From positions 1 to 5,485 of the forward strand of contig CAMKZP010000273.1 in NCBI GenBank assembly GCA_946477805.1: a stretch of 5,485 bases of DNA, given 5' to 3'. The stretch is from an uncultured Enterobacter sp. Its GTDB lineage: Bacteria > Pseudomonadota > Gammaproteobacteria > Enterobacterales > Enterobacteriaceae. Each line of letters opens with the position of its first letter. Positions within the stretch are counted from its first letter, which is position 1. The notes beneath the pieces were generated by a model. That model had not been told where the DNA came from, did no database searches, and saw only the letters and a list, made by a program, of their open reading frames with translations. Both the position numbers and the translations under genes were made by a program. Below are positions 1-5,206 of the stretch, in pieces.

Positions 1-261
1 AACTTCCAGCGCGTGCCGACGGTGGACACCTCTAACCCGTTCGCGGCGAAAACCATCCCCTCGCTGGACGAGAGCTTTGTGGTCATTCATTTCCGCAATC
101 TCGAAGGCATTGATTACCCCTGGCTGCTGGCAATGCTGCAGGGCTCGTTTATTTCGCACATGAATACATTGGTGGTGCCGGGCGGGAAAATGGGGCTGGC
201 GATGGAGCTTATCATGACGCCGCTGGTGCAGCGGCTGGTGGAAGGCAAGCAGATAGCGTGA
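1..261 (+). CDS. prkB: PrkB, phosphoribulokinase-like kinase (C-terminal part, 5' end outside window)
   Basis: The reading frame is open from base 1 and ends at TGA 259-261, giving the last 86 residues. The sequence matches the C-terminus of enterobacterial PrkB (about 289 residues in E. coli) as I remember it: a segment ending in GIDYPWLLAMLQGSFISHMN, then a VVPGGKMGLAMEL tail. The P-loop and the catalytic residues lie outside the window, so kinase function cannot be checked here. The family resembles ATP-dependent phosphoribulokinase, which makes ribulose 1,5-bisphosphate. Enterobacteria lack a Calvin cycle, so its true substrate and role are unclear. The GTG at 13 is an internal valine codon, not a start. 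The gene converges on yhfA. No hairpin followed by a U-tract lies after the stop, only a REP pair. Confidence 0.93.
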   Translation, partial: NFQRVPTVDTSNPFAAKTIPSLDESFVVIHFRNLEGIDYPWLLAMLQGSFISHMNTLVVPGGKMGLAMELIMTPLVQRLVEGKQIA

Positions 262-269
262 ATTTTTTT

Positions 270-341
270 GCCCGGTGGCGCTGCGCTTACCGGGCCTGCG
301 TAGATACGTCTGTAGGGCGGGTCAGCGCAGCGCCACCCGCC
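270..341. repeat. BIME: two REP units in inverted orientation between prkB and yhfA
   Basis: Unit 1 has a 7-bp stem GCCCGGT (270-276) / ACCGGGC (289-295). Unit 2 has a 7-bp stem GGCGGGT (316-322) / ACCCGCC (335-341). Read on the minus strand, unit 2 carries the same core as unit 1 (GGTGGCGCTGCGCT, one varied base, then ACC) and a CCTAC tail matching CCTGC after unit 1. The two units are therefore inverted copies, the usual form of a bacterial interspersed mosaic element. Such elements sit in extragenic sites, often between convergent genes as here. Known roles of the class include gyrase or IHF binding, 3' mRNA protection and attenuation; none can be read directly from this sequence. Confidence 0.85.
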
Positions 342-347
342 GAAGCA

Positions 348-752
348 TCACGCCTCGATTACCTCATACGAATGGGTGATTTTTACCGCTTTCTCCAGCA
401 TCAACGCCACAGAGCAGTACTTCTCCGCAGACAGATCCACTGCACGCGAAACCGCCGCATCTTTCAGCTCTTTACCGGTGACGATAAAGTGCAGATTGAT
501 ATGGGTGAACAGGCGTGGCGCCTCTTCGCGGCGTTCTGACGTGAGCTTCACTTCGCAATCGGTCACATCGTGACGGCCCTTTTGCAGAATCGACACCACG
601 TCGATGGCGCTGCATCCCCCCGCCGCCATCAGCACCATCTCCATCGGGCTTGGCGCTTTGTCGCCGGAGTTGCCGTCCATCAAAATCTGGTGTCCGGAAG
701 CAGACTCGCCCAGGAACGTTAAACCTTCTACCCATTTCACACGCGCTTGCAT
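348..752 (-). CDS. yhfA: YhfA, OsmC/Ohr-family protein
   Basis: The gene encodes 134 residues from ATG 752-750 to TGA at 350-348. It belongs to the OsmC/Ohr superfamily, whose best known members reduce organic hydroperoxides with a cysteine pair. Two cysteines stand at the family positions: C47 in AAGGCSAIDV and C113 in EKYCSVAL. The segment around residues 33-45 (APSPMEMVLMAA) is the typical OsmC helix start. C66 is an extra cysteine. The physiological substrate of YhfA is not established. A second in-frame ATG lies two codons upstream (758-756). I prefer the 752 start because it gives the 134-residue length I recall for E. coli YhfA and leaves 9 nt between GGAG and the start, against only 3 nt for the upstream ATG. 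It is divergent from crp and shares its control region. Confidence 0.93.
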   Translation of the reverse strand: MQARVKWVEGLTFLGESASGHQILMDGNSGDKAPSPMEMVLMAAGGCSAIDVVSILQKGRHDVTDCEVKLTSERREEAPRLFTHINLHFIVTGKELKDAAVSRAVDLSAEKYCSVALMLEKAVKITHSYEVIEA

Positions 753-761
753 ATTCATTAA

Positions 762-765
762 CTCC
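762..765 (-). promoter_or_regulatory. Ribosome binding site of yhfA (decides start)
   Basis: On the minus strand GGAG (765-762) is followed by TTA, then ATG (758-756), AAT and ATG (752-750). The distance is 3 nt to the first ATG and 9 nt to the second, which favours the second. Confidence 0.6.
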
Positions 766-777
766 GACGTTGCATTT

Positions 778-806
778 TTGGTGACAGATTACGCGCGCGT
801 TACAAT
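778..806 (+). promoter_or_regulatory. Candidate upstream crp promoter (P2-like)
   Basis: TACAAT at 801-806 matches five of six bases of the sigma-70 -10 box. It has TTGGTG at 778-783 (three of six) at the ideal 17-bp spacing. A start near 813 would lie about 75 bp upstream of the main crp start, in line with the second crp promoter described in E. coli. The -35 box is weak, as expected for an activator-dependent or minor promoter. Confidence 0.45.
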
Positions 807-870
807 TCTCGCAACGGAAGGCGACCTGCATCATGCTGAAGCGAGACACCAGGAGACACGCGGCAAAAGC

Positions 871-889
871 TATGCTAAAACACTCTGGA
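871..889 (+). promoter_or_regulatory. Candidate main crp promoter (P1): -10 region and start
   Basis: TATGCT at 871-876 lies in a block (AAAGCTATGCTAAAACA) that I recall as conserved with the E. coli crp P1 region. By that alignment transcription would start near A889, about 175 nt upstream of the crp ATG. No good -35 hexamer is visible at 16-18 bp upstream. The placement rests on memory of the E. coli sequence plus spacing. Confidence 0.5.
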
Positions 890-896
890 TGCTACA

Positions 897-902
897 GTAA
901 TA
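897..902 (-). promoter_or_regulatory. Candidate leftward (divergent) promoter -10 box toward yhfA
   Basis: Minus-strand TATTAC (902-897) predicts a start near 890, almost facing the crp P1 start. The matching -35 position (925-920, TGCATA) is poor, and a CRP-like site is centred about 40 bp upstream. This is the geometry of a class II CRP-dependent promoter and matches the known E. coli divergent RNA that lowers crp transcription. Confidence 0.4.
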
Positions 903-921
903 CATTGACGTTACACATGTA

Positions 922-937
922 TGCAGAGGACATCAAA
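922..937. promoter_or_regulatory. Degenerate CRP-binding site in the crp control region
   Basis: TGCAG-AGGACA-TCAAA aligns to TGTGA-N6-TCACA with correct 6-bp spacing and matches in six of the ten half-site bases (TG in the left half; TCA and the final A in the right). It is centred at 929.5, about +41 relative to the proposed crp P1 start, where the E. coli autoregulatory site lies. The E. coli version as I recall it has TCACA in the right half, so this copy looks weaker. Confidence 0.45.
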
Positions 938-969
938 CTTTACTGGCTGCGAAACGTTATGACAGCCGA

Positions 970-989
970 CTTCCCAGGGTATGGGTAAG
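970..989 (+). other. Small hairpin in the crp leader
   Basis: CTTCCCA (970-976) pairs with TGGG (982-985) and AAG (987-989), with T986 bulged and a 5-nt loop. The E. coli leader as I recall it has an uninterrupted CTTCCC/GGGAAG stem at the same place, so the fold seems kept although the bases changed. Confidence 0.4.
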
Positions 990-1004
990 AATTCGATTGC
1001 AACC

Positions 1005-1034
1005 CCAGAGTCTGGATGCATCTTATGACTCTGG
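1005..1034 (+). other. 8-bp stem-loop in the crp leader just upstream of the ribosome binding site
   Basis: CCAGAGTC (1005-1012) is perfectly complementary to GACTCTGG (1027-1034), with a 14-nt loop. It ends 14 nt before the SD and has no U-tract, so it is not a terminator. It could affect translation initiation, RNA stability or small-RNA access; the sequence alone does not say which. Confidence 0.6.
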
Positions 1035-1048
1035 AGACAGCTTATAAC

Positions 1049-1054
1049 AGAGGA
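1049..1054 (+). promoter_or_regulatory. Ribosome binding site of crp
   Basis: AGAGGA at 1049-1054 stands 9 nt before ATG 1064 and supports that start. Confidence 0.75.
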
Positions 1055-1063
1055 TAACAGCGC

Positions 1064-1696
1064 ATGGTGCTTGGCAAACCGCAAACAGACCCGACTCTCG
1101 AATGGTTCTTGTCTCATTGCCACATTCATAAGTACCCATCAAAGAGCACGCTGATTCACCAGGGTGAAAAAGCGGAAACGTTGTATTACATCGTTAAAGG
1201 CTCGGTGGCAGTGCTGATCAAAGATGAAGAAGGGAAAGAGATGATCCTTTCTTATCTGAACCAGGGCGATTTCATCGGTGAACTGGGCCTGTTTGAAGAG
1301 GGCCAGGAACGTAGCGCCTGGGTTCGTGCAAAGACAGCATGTGAAGTGGCTGAAATTTCTTACAAGAAGTTCCGTCAGCTGATTCAGGTCAACCCTGACA
1401 TCCTGATGCGTCTTTCTTCGCAGATGGCGCGCCGTCTGCAGGTAACGTCCGAGAAAGTGGGTAACCTCGCCTTCCTGGACGTGACCGGTCGTATCGCACA
1501 GACCCTGCTGAACCTGGCGAAACAGCCAGACGCGATGACCCATCCGGACGGCATGCAAATTAAAATTACCCGCCAGGAAATTGGTCAGATCGTCGGCTGC
1601 TCACGCGAAACCGTGGGCCGTATCCTGAAAATGCTGGAAGACCAGAACCTGATCTCCGCCCACGGTAAAACCATCGTGGTCTACGGAACCCGTTAA
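1064..1696 (+). CDS. crp: CRP, cAMP receptor protein (global transcription regulator)
   Basis: This 210-residue protein has the full family length and is almost identical to E. coli CRP. In the cytoplasm the dimer binds cAMP, then TGTGA-N6-TCACA sites, and recruits RNA polymerase for catabolite-controlled genes. The cAMP pocket residues are present (Met-included numbering): G72 and E73 in IGELGL, R83 and S84, T128 and S129. The dimer helix spans about 110-138. The C-terminal helix-turn-helix lies at about 169-191, and the reading helix carries R181, E182 and R186. Activating region 1 around T159, AR2 (H20, H22, K102) and AR3 (K53 to E59) are all intact, so the protein should be fully functional. 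The only difference I note from E. coli is serine instead of alanine at residue 119 (118 in mature numbering). It is preceded by a good SD and followed by its own terminator. Confidence 0.99.
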   Translation: MVLGKPQTDPTLEWFLSHCHIHKYPSKSTLIHQGEKAETLYYIVKGSVAVLIKDEEGKEMILSYLNQGDFIGELGLFEEGQERSAWVRAKTACEVAEISYKKFRQLIQVNPDILMRLSSQMARRLQVTSEKVGNLAFLDVTGRIAQTLLNLAKQPDAMTHPDGMQIKITRQEIGQIVGCSRETVGRILKMLEDQNLISAHGKTIVVYGTR

Positions 1697-1703
1697 TTCG
1701 GTC

Positions 1704-1739
1704 AAACGGCGTGCCACCGCGAGGTGTCACGCCGTTTTT
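1704..1739 (+). terminator. Intrinsic terminator of crp
   Basis: A 10-bp stem AAACGGCGTG (1704-1713) / CACGCCGTTT (1728-1737) is followed, after one mismatch (C1714/T1727), by four more pairs (CACC 1715-1718 / GGTG 1723-1726) closing a GCGA tetraloop of the stable GNRA class. The run of five T at 1735-1739 forms the U-tract. It starts 7 nt after the crp stop and ends 13 nt before the yhfK ATG. Confidence 0.93.
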
Positions 1740-1752
1740 GTTTCTATTCCCC

Positions 1753-3840
1753 ATGTGGCGCAGGCTGATCTATCACCCGGAAGTTAACTACGCACTGCGA
1801 CAAACGCTGGTGTTATGCCTTCCCGTGGCCGTGGGTCTGATCCTCGGACACCTCCAGCAGGGCCTGCTGTTTTCCCTCGTTCCCGCCTGCTGCAATATCG
1901 CTGGCCTGGACACGCCGCATAAACGCTTTTTTAAACGCCTGATTATTGGCGGCTGCCTGTTTGCCGGCTGTAGCCTCGCCGTGCAGCTCCTGCTCGCCCG
2001 CGATATCCCGCTGCCGCTGATCCTGACCGTGCTGGCGATGACGCTCGGCGTGACGGCGGAGATCAGCTCGCTTCACGCTCGCCTGCTGCCCGCCTCGCTG
2101 ATCGCCGCCATCTTTACCCTCAGCCTTGCCGGTAACATGCCGATATGGGAGCCGCTGCTGATTTACGCCCTCGGCACGCTGTGGTACGGGCTGTTTAACT
2201 GGTTCTGGTTCTGGCTATGGCGGGAGCAGCCGCTGCGTGAATCCCTCAGCCTGCTGTACGTGCAGCTTGCCGACTACTGCGAAGCGAAGTACACCCTGCT
2301 CACCCAGCACACCGATCCGGAGAAATCACTTCCGCCGCTGCTGGCGCGCCAGCAAAAAGTGGTCGATCTGATTAGCCAGTGCTACCAGCAGCTGCACATG
2401 CTGGCCGCCAATAAAAATCATGATTACAAGCGGCTGCTGCGCACCTTCCAGGTCGGGCTGGATCTGCAGGAGCATATCTCCGTGAGCCTGCATCATCCGA
2501 AAGAGGTGCAAAAGCTGGTTGAGCGCAGCCACGCCGAAGCGGTGATCCGCTGGAACGCCCGGACCGTCTCGGCGCGCCTGCGCGTGCTGGCAGACGATAT
2601 TCTCTATCACCGCTACCCCACGCGCTTTAACATGGAAAAACAGCTCGGCGCGCTGGAGAAAATCGCGCGTCAGCATCCGGACAACCCGGTCGGCCAGTTT
2701 GCCGCCTGGCACTTCAGCCGCATCGCTCGCGTGCTGCGCACCCAGCGGCCGCTCTACCCGCGGGACCTGATGGCCGATAAGCAAAAACGCCTGCCGCTGC
2801 TGCCCGCGCTCAAAAGCTATCTGTCGCTGAAATCCGCCGCCCTGCGCAACGCCGCGCGTATCAGCGTGATGCTGAGCATTGCCAGCCTGATGGGCATGGC
2901 GCTGCACCTGCCGAAGCCCTACTGGATCTTAATGACCGTCCTGTTTGTGACCCAGAACGGCTACGGCGCTACGCGCGTGCGCATTTTCCACCGTGCGGGA
3001 GGAACGTTAGCCGGGCTGATTATTGCGGGCGTGACGCTGCACTTCCACGTGCCGGAAGGGTATACGCTGGTCGGTATGCTGGCGATCACGATGGTGAGCT
3101 ATTTGATCATCCGTAAAAACTACGGCTGGGCGACGGTGGGCTTTACGGTAACGGCGGTGTACACCCTGCAGCTGCTCACGCTCAACGCCGATAGTCTCAT
3201 TATTGCCCGCCTGGTCGACACCCTGATCGGCTGCCTGATTGCCTTCGGCGGCATGGTCTGGCTGTGGCCGCAGTGGCAAAGCGGGCTGCTCAGGCAAAAC
3301 GCCCACGACGCGCTGGAGGCCGACCAGCAGGCCATTCGATTGATCCTGAGCGACGATCCGCAGCCCTCCCCGCTGGCGTACCAGCGCATGAAGGTTAACC
3401 AGGCGCACAACGCCCTGTTTAACTCGCTGAACCAGGCGATGCAGGAGCCGGGCTTTAACTCGCACTATCTGGCGGACATGAAGCTGTGGGTGACGCACAG
3501 CCAGTTTATTGTGGAACATATAAACGCCATGACCACGCTGGCGCGCGAGCACACGATGCTGACGCCGGACCTGGCGCAGCGCTATTTGCAGTCGTGTGAA
3601 ATTGCCCTGCAGCGCTGTCAGCAGCGCCTGGAGTATGACGCGCCAGGAGAGTCGGGGGATTCGAATATTCTGGAGGCGCCGGAAACGCTCACCCACGGGC
3701 CGATGAGCACGCTGGAGCAGCATCTGCAGCGCATACTGGGGCATCTGAACACCATGCACACCATTTCGTCGGTGGCATGGCGTCAGCGTCCGCATCATGG
3801 GATTTGGTTAACGCGCGTGCTAAAGCGCACGTCAGCGTAA
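1753..3840 (+). CDS. yhfK: YhfK, FUSC/YccS-family inner membrane protein
   Basis: The gene encodes 695 residues, close to the 696 I recall for E. coli YhfK, and matches it throughout. The plan is a duplicated FUSC-like architecture. A first membrane domain has about six hydrophobic segments (roughly 15-35, 37-50, 62-82, 87-105, 110-127, 132-155) and ends in a Trp/Phe-rich edge NWFWFWLW. A largely helical soluble region follows at about 157-365. A second membrane domain (about 367-505) includes the conserved stretch WILMTVLFVTQNGYGATRVR, and a soluble C-terminal region completes the protein. Relatives include the aromatic acid exporter AaeB and the fusaric acid resistance proteins, but no transport substrate is known for YhfK. 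ATG 1753 is chosen by homology. It has no visible SD, and an in-frame GTG at 1711 lies inside the crp terminator. No clear promoter of its own is visible, so expression may depend on readthrough from crp. Confidence 0.93.
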   Translation: MWRRLIYHPEVNYALRQTLVLCLPVAVGLILGHLQQGLLFSLVPACCNIAGLDTPHKRFFKRLIIGGCLFAGCSLAVQLLLARDIPLPLILTVLAMTLGVTAEISSLHARLLPASLIAAIFTLSLAGNMPIWEPLLIYALGTLWYGLFNWFWFWLWREQPLRESLSLLYVQLADYCEAKYTLLTQHTDPEKSLPPLLARQQKVVDLISQCYQQLHMLAANKNHDYKRLLRTFQVGLDLQEHISVSLHHPKEVQKLVERSHAEAVIRWNARTVSARLRVLADDILYHRYPTRFNMEKQLGALEKIARQHPDNPVGQFAAWHFSRIARVLRTQRPLYPRDLMADKQKRLPLLPALKSYLSLKSAALRNAARISVMLSIASLMGMALHLPKPYWILMTVLFVTQNGYGATRVRIFHRAGGTLAGLIIAGVTLHFHVPEGYTLVGMLAITMVSYLIIRKNYGWATVGFTVTAVYTLQLLTLNADSLIIARLVDTLIGCLIAFGGMVWLWPQWQSGLLRQNAHDALEADQQAIRLILSDDPQPSPLAYQRMKVNQAHNALFNSLNQAMQEPGFNSHYLADMKLWVTHSQFIVEHINAMTTLAREHTMLTPDLAQRYLQSCEIALQRCQQRLEYDAPGESGDSNILEAPETLTHGPMSTLEQHLQRILGHLNTMHTISSVAWRQRPHHGIWLTRVLKRTSA

Positions 3841-3844
3841 TTTT

Positions 3845-3892
3845 GCCGGATGACGTATCCGGCCCGGGTTTTGTAGGCCCGTGCCGCCGGGC
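3845..3892. repeat. REP cluster between convergent yhfK and argD
   Basis: GCCGGAT (3845-3851) and ATCCGGC (3857-3863) form a 7-bp stem with a 5-nt loop. A second unit, GCCCG (3877-3881) / CGGGC (3888-3892), reads on the minus strand as GCCCGGCGGCACGGGCCTAC, a shortened REP with the typical CCTAC tail. The two units are in opposite orientation. They fill nearly all of the 59-bp gap and may serve as the 3' end structures of both mRNAs, because no classical terminator with a U-tract is present. Confidence 0.7.
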
Positions 3893-3899
3893 AATGAGG

Positions 3900-5120
3900 T
3901 TATCCCTGGACGATCTTCTCGACCGCCGCGGCAAACCGGGTTAATCCGTCTTCAATATCCTTTTCTTCCACCACCAGCGACGGCGCAAAGCGTATCACGT
4001 CCGGCCCGGCATTCAGAACCATTACCCCTTCGCGCGCGGCGGCGTGCAGGAAGTCGCGCGCGCGGCCTTTGTACTGCGGCTTCAGCTCCGCGCCAATCAG
4101 CAGCCCCAGGCCGCGGATCTCGCTAAACACATCAAACTGCTCGTCAATCTTTTGCAGATGCTTAACGAACAGCTCGCGCTTCGCGCTAACGCCGTTCAGC
4201 ACCTCCGGCGTGTTGATGATATCGAACGCGGCGCCCGCCACGGCGCTCGCCAGCGGGTTTCCGCCGTAGGTGGAGCCGTGAGAACCAACGTGGAACGCGG
4301 AGGCGATCTCCTGAGTGGTCAGCACCGCGCTGACCGGGAAGCCGCCGCCGAGCGCTTTGGCGCTGGTCAGAATGTCCGGCGTCACGCCGTAATGCATGTA
4401 CGCGAACAGATCCCCGGTACGCCCCATCCCGCTCTGCACTTCATCAAAGACCAGCAGCGCCTGATGTTCGTCGCACAGCGCGCGCAGCCCTTTCAGGAAT
4501 TCCGGCGTCGCCGCCGTCACGCCGCCTTCGCCCTGGATCGGCTCAACCACTACCGCGCAGGTGTGGTCATCCATCACCGCTTTCACCGCGTGCAGATCGT
4601 TAAACGGCACGTGGACGATGTCGGCAGGCTTCGGGCCAAAGCCGTCGGAGTATTTCGGCTGGCCGCCCACGGAGACGGTAAAGAAGGAGCGCCCGTGGAA
4701 GGCGTTATGGAAGGCAATAATTTTGGTTTTGTACGGACTGTGGCGCGTTGTTGCATAGTAGCGCGCCAGCTTAAAGGCGGTTTCGTTGGCTTCGGTGCCG
4801 GAGTTCATAAACAGCACGCGCTCGGCGAAGGTGGCATCAATTATCTTACGCCCCAGACGCAGCGCCGGTTCGTTGGTGAACACGTTGCTGGTGTGCCACA
4901 GGGTTTCGCCCTGAGCTTTTAGCGCCTCCACCAGCGCAGGATGGCAATGACCGAGCGCCGTGACCGCAATGCCGCCCGCGAAATCCACGTACTCTTTGCC
5001 TTCCTGATCCCAGACGCGGCTGCCTTTCCCTTTTACCGGGATAAACTCGGCCGGTGCATAAATCGGCAGAATGACTTCATCGAATGTCGCGCGGGTAATT
5101 GCTGGTTGTTCAGTTGCCAT
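3900..5120 (-). CDS. argD: ArgD, acetylornithine / succinyldiaminopimelate aminotransferase
   Basis: This is a 406-residue class III, fold-type I PLP aminotransferase, the same length as E. coli ArgD. It converts N-acetylglutamate semialdehyde to N-acetylornithine with glutamate in arginine synthesis, and also serves the succinyl-DAP step of lysine/peptidoglycan synthesis in the cytoplasm. Visible motifs: NSGTEANE (106-113; SGT binds PLP phosphate), FHGR (141-144; the aromatic stacks on the cofactor), LLVFDEVQSGMGRTG (222-236) with D226 for the pyridine nitrogen, SAKALGGGFP (253-262) with Schiff-base lysine K255, and GSTYGGNPL (282-290). The start is ATG 5120-5118, with GGATGG 7 nt upstream. 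An in-frame ATG five codons earlier (5135) has no SD and would lengthen the protein beyond the family. ARG boxes lie directly upstream, so arginine repression through ArgR is expected. All catalytic residues are intact. Confidence 0.98.
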   Translation of the reverse strand: MATEQPAITRATFDEVILPIYAPAEFIPVKGKGSRVWDQEGKEYVDFAGGIAVTALGHCHPALVEALKAQGETLWHTSNVFTNEPALRLGRKIIDATFAERVLFMNSGTEANETAFKLARYYATTRHSPYKTKIIAFHNAFHGRSFFTVSVGGQPKYSDGFGPKPADIVHVPFNDLHAVKAVMDDHTCAVVVEPIQGEGGVTAATPEFLKGLRALCDEHQALLVFDEVQSGMGRTGDLFAYMHYGVTPDILTSAKALGGGFPVSAVLTTQEIASAFHVGSHGSTYGGNPLASAVAGAAFDIINTPEVLNGVSAKRELFVKHLQKIDEQFDVFSEIRGLGLLIGAELKPQYKGRARDFLHAAAREGVMVLNAGPDVIRFAPSLVVEEKDIEDGLTRFAAAVEKIVQG

Positions 5121-5127
5121 GTCATGA

Positions 5128-5133
5128 CCATCC
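5128..5133 (-). promoter_or_regulatory. Ribosome binding site of argD (decides start)
   Basis: Minus-strand GGATGG (5133-5128) lies 7 nt upstream of ATG 5120. It overlaps the alternative ATG at 5135, which itself lacks an SD, so the 5120 start is favoured. Confidence 0.6.
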
Positions 5134-5151
5134 ATTTTATGTCACATTGAT

Positions 5152-5190
5152 TGTGAAAATATAATCACAAAATATGCATAAAAAATCACA
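5152..5190 (-). promoter_or_regulatory. Tandem ARG boxes (ArgR operator) upstream of argD
   Basis: Two 18-bp imperfect palindromes are visible on the minus strand: TGTGATTTTTTATGCATA (5190-5173) and TGTGATTATATTTTCACA (5169-5152), separated by exactly 3 bp (5172-5170). Against the ARG box consensus TNTGAATWWWWATTCANW each matches 14 of the 16 specified positions. Two boxes spaced by 3 bp are the standard operator for the hexameric ArgR-arginine repressor. The pair ends 31 bp before the argD ATG. Confidence 0.88.
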
Positions 5191-5199
5191 GCAAGGCAA
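5171..5199 (-). promoter_or_regulatory. Candidate argD promoter overlapped by the first ARG box
   Basis: On the minus strand TTGCCT (5199-5194, four of six) is 17 bp from CATATT (5176-5171, four of six). The -10 element overlaps the first ARG box and its flank, so bound ArgR would block polymerase. A better -10 hexamer, TATATT (5163-5158), lies inside the second box but lacks a good -35, so the exact start is uncertain. Confidence 0.4.
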
Positions 5200-5206
5200 C
5201 AGATAT

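Larger units (their letters stand above)
753..1063. promoter_or_regulatory. yhfA-crp divergent control region and crp 5' leader
   Basis: About 310 bases lie between the two divergent genes without any plausible coding sequence. The stretch 778-940 holds candidate promoters in both directions and a CRP-like site. From roughly 889 to 1063 it is the long crp leader with two hairpins and the SD. In E. coli the equivalent region is known for CRP autoregulation, with crp transcription starting about 170 nt before the ATG and a CRP-activated divergent RNA starting a few bases away on the other strand. The spacing of elements here fits that plan. Fis sites are known in E. coli but are too degenerate for me to place. 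Confidence 0.8.

Noticed and set aside
258..539. Plus-strand frame of 93 codons after prkB
   Set aside because: It runs through the REP elements and the antisense of yhfA; its product has no recognisable features.
834..849. Possible second CRP site TGCTG-AAGCGA-GACAC upstream of crp
   Set aside because: Only a few half-site bases match the consensus, too few to call without a binding assay.
911..1129. Minus-strand 72-codon frame across the crp leader and start
   Set aside because: No homology is recognised, no SD is seen, and it overlaps the conserved crp start and leader; it arises by chance.
1711..1752. GTG 1711 as the start of yhfK, adding 14 residues
   Set aside because: It lies inside the crp terminator hairpin, and the extra residues are encoded by the stem and U-tract. 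Homologs begin with MWRRLIYHP at 1753.
3007..3798. Minus-strand open frame (263 codons) inside yhfK, and another at 2326-2907
   Set aside because: Both are shadows of yhfK codon usage: low-complexity Arg/Gln/His-rich products, no SD, no family resemblance.
4044..4922. Long plus-strand open frame (292 codons) antisense to argD
   Set aside because: It is the mirror of a GC-rich conserved gene. Its translation is Arg/His/Gln-rich with no recognisable domain, and argD on the other strand is intact.
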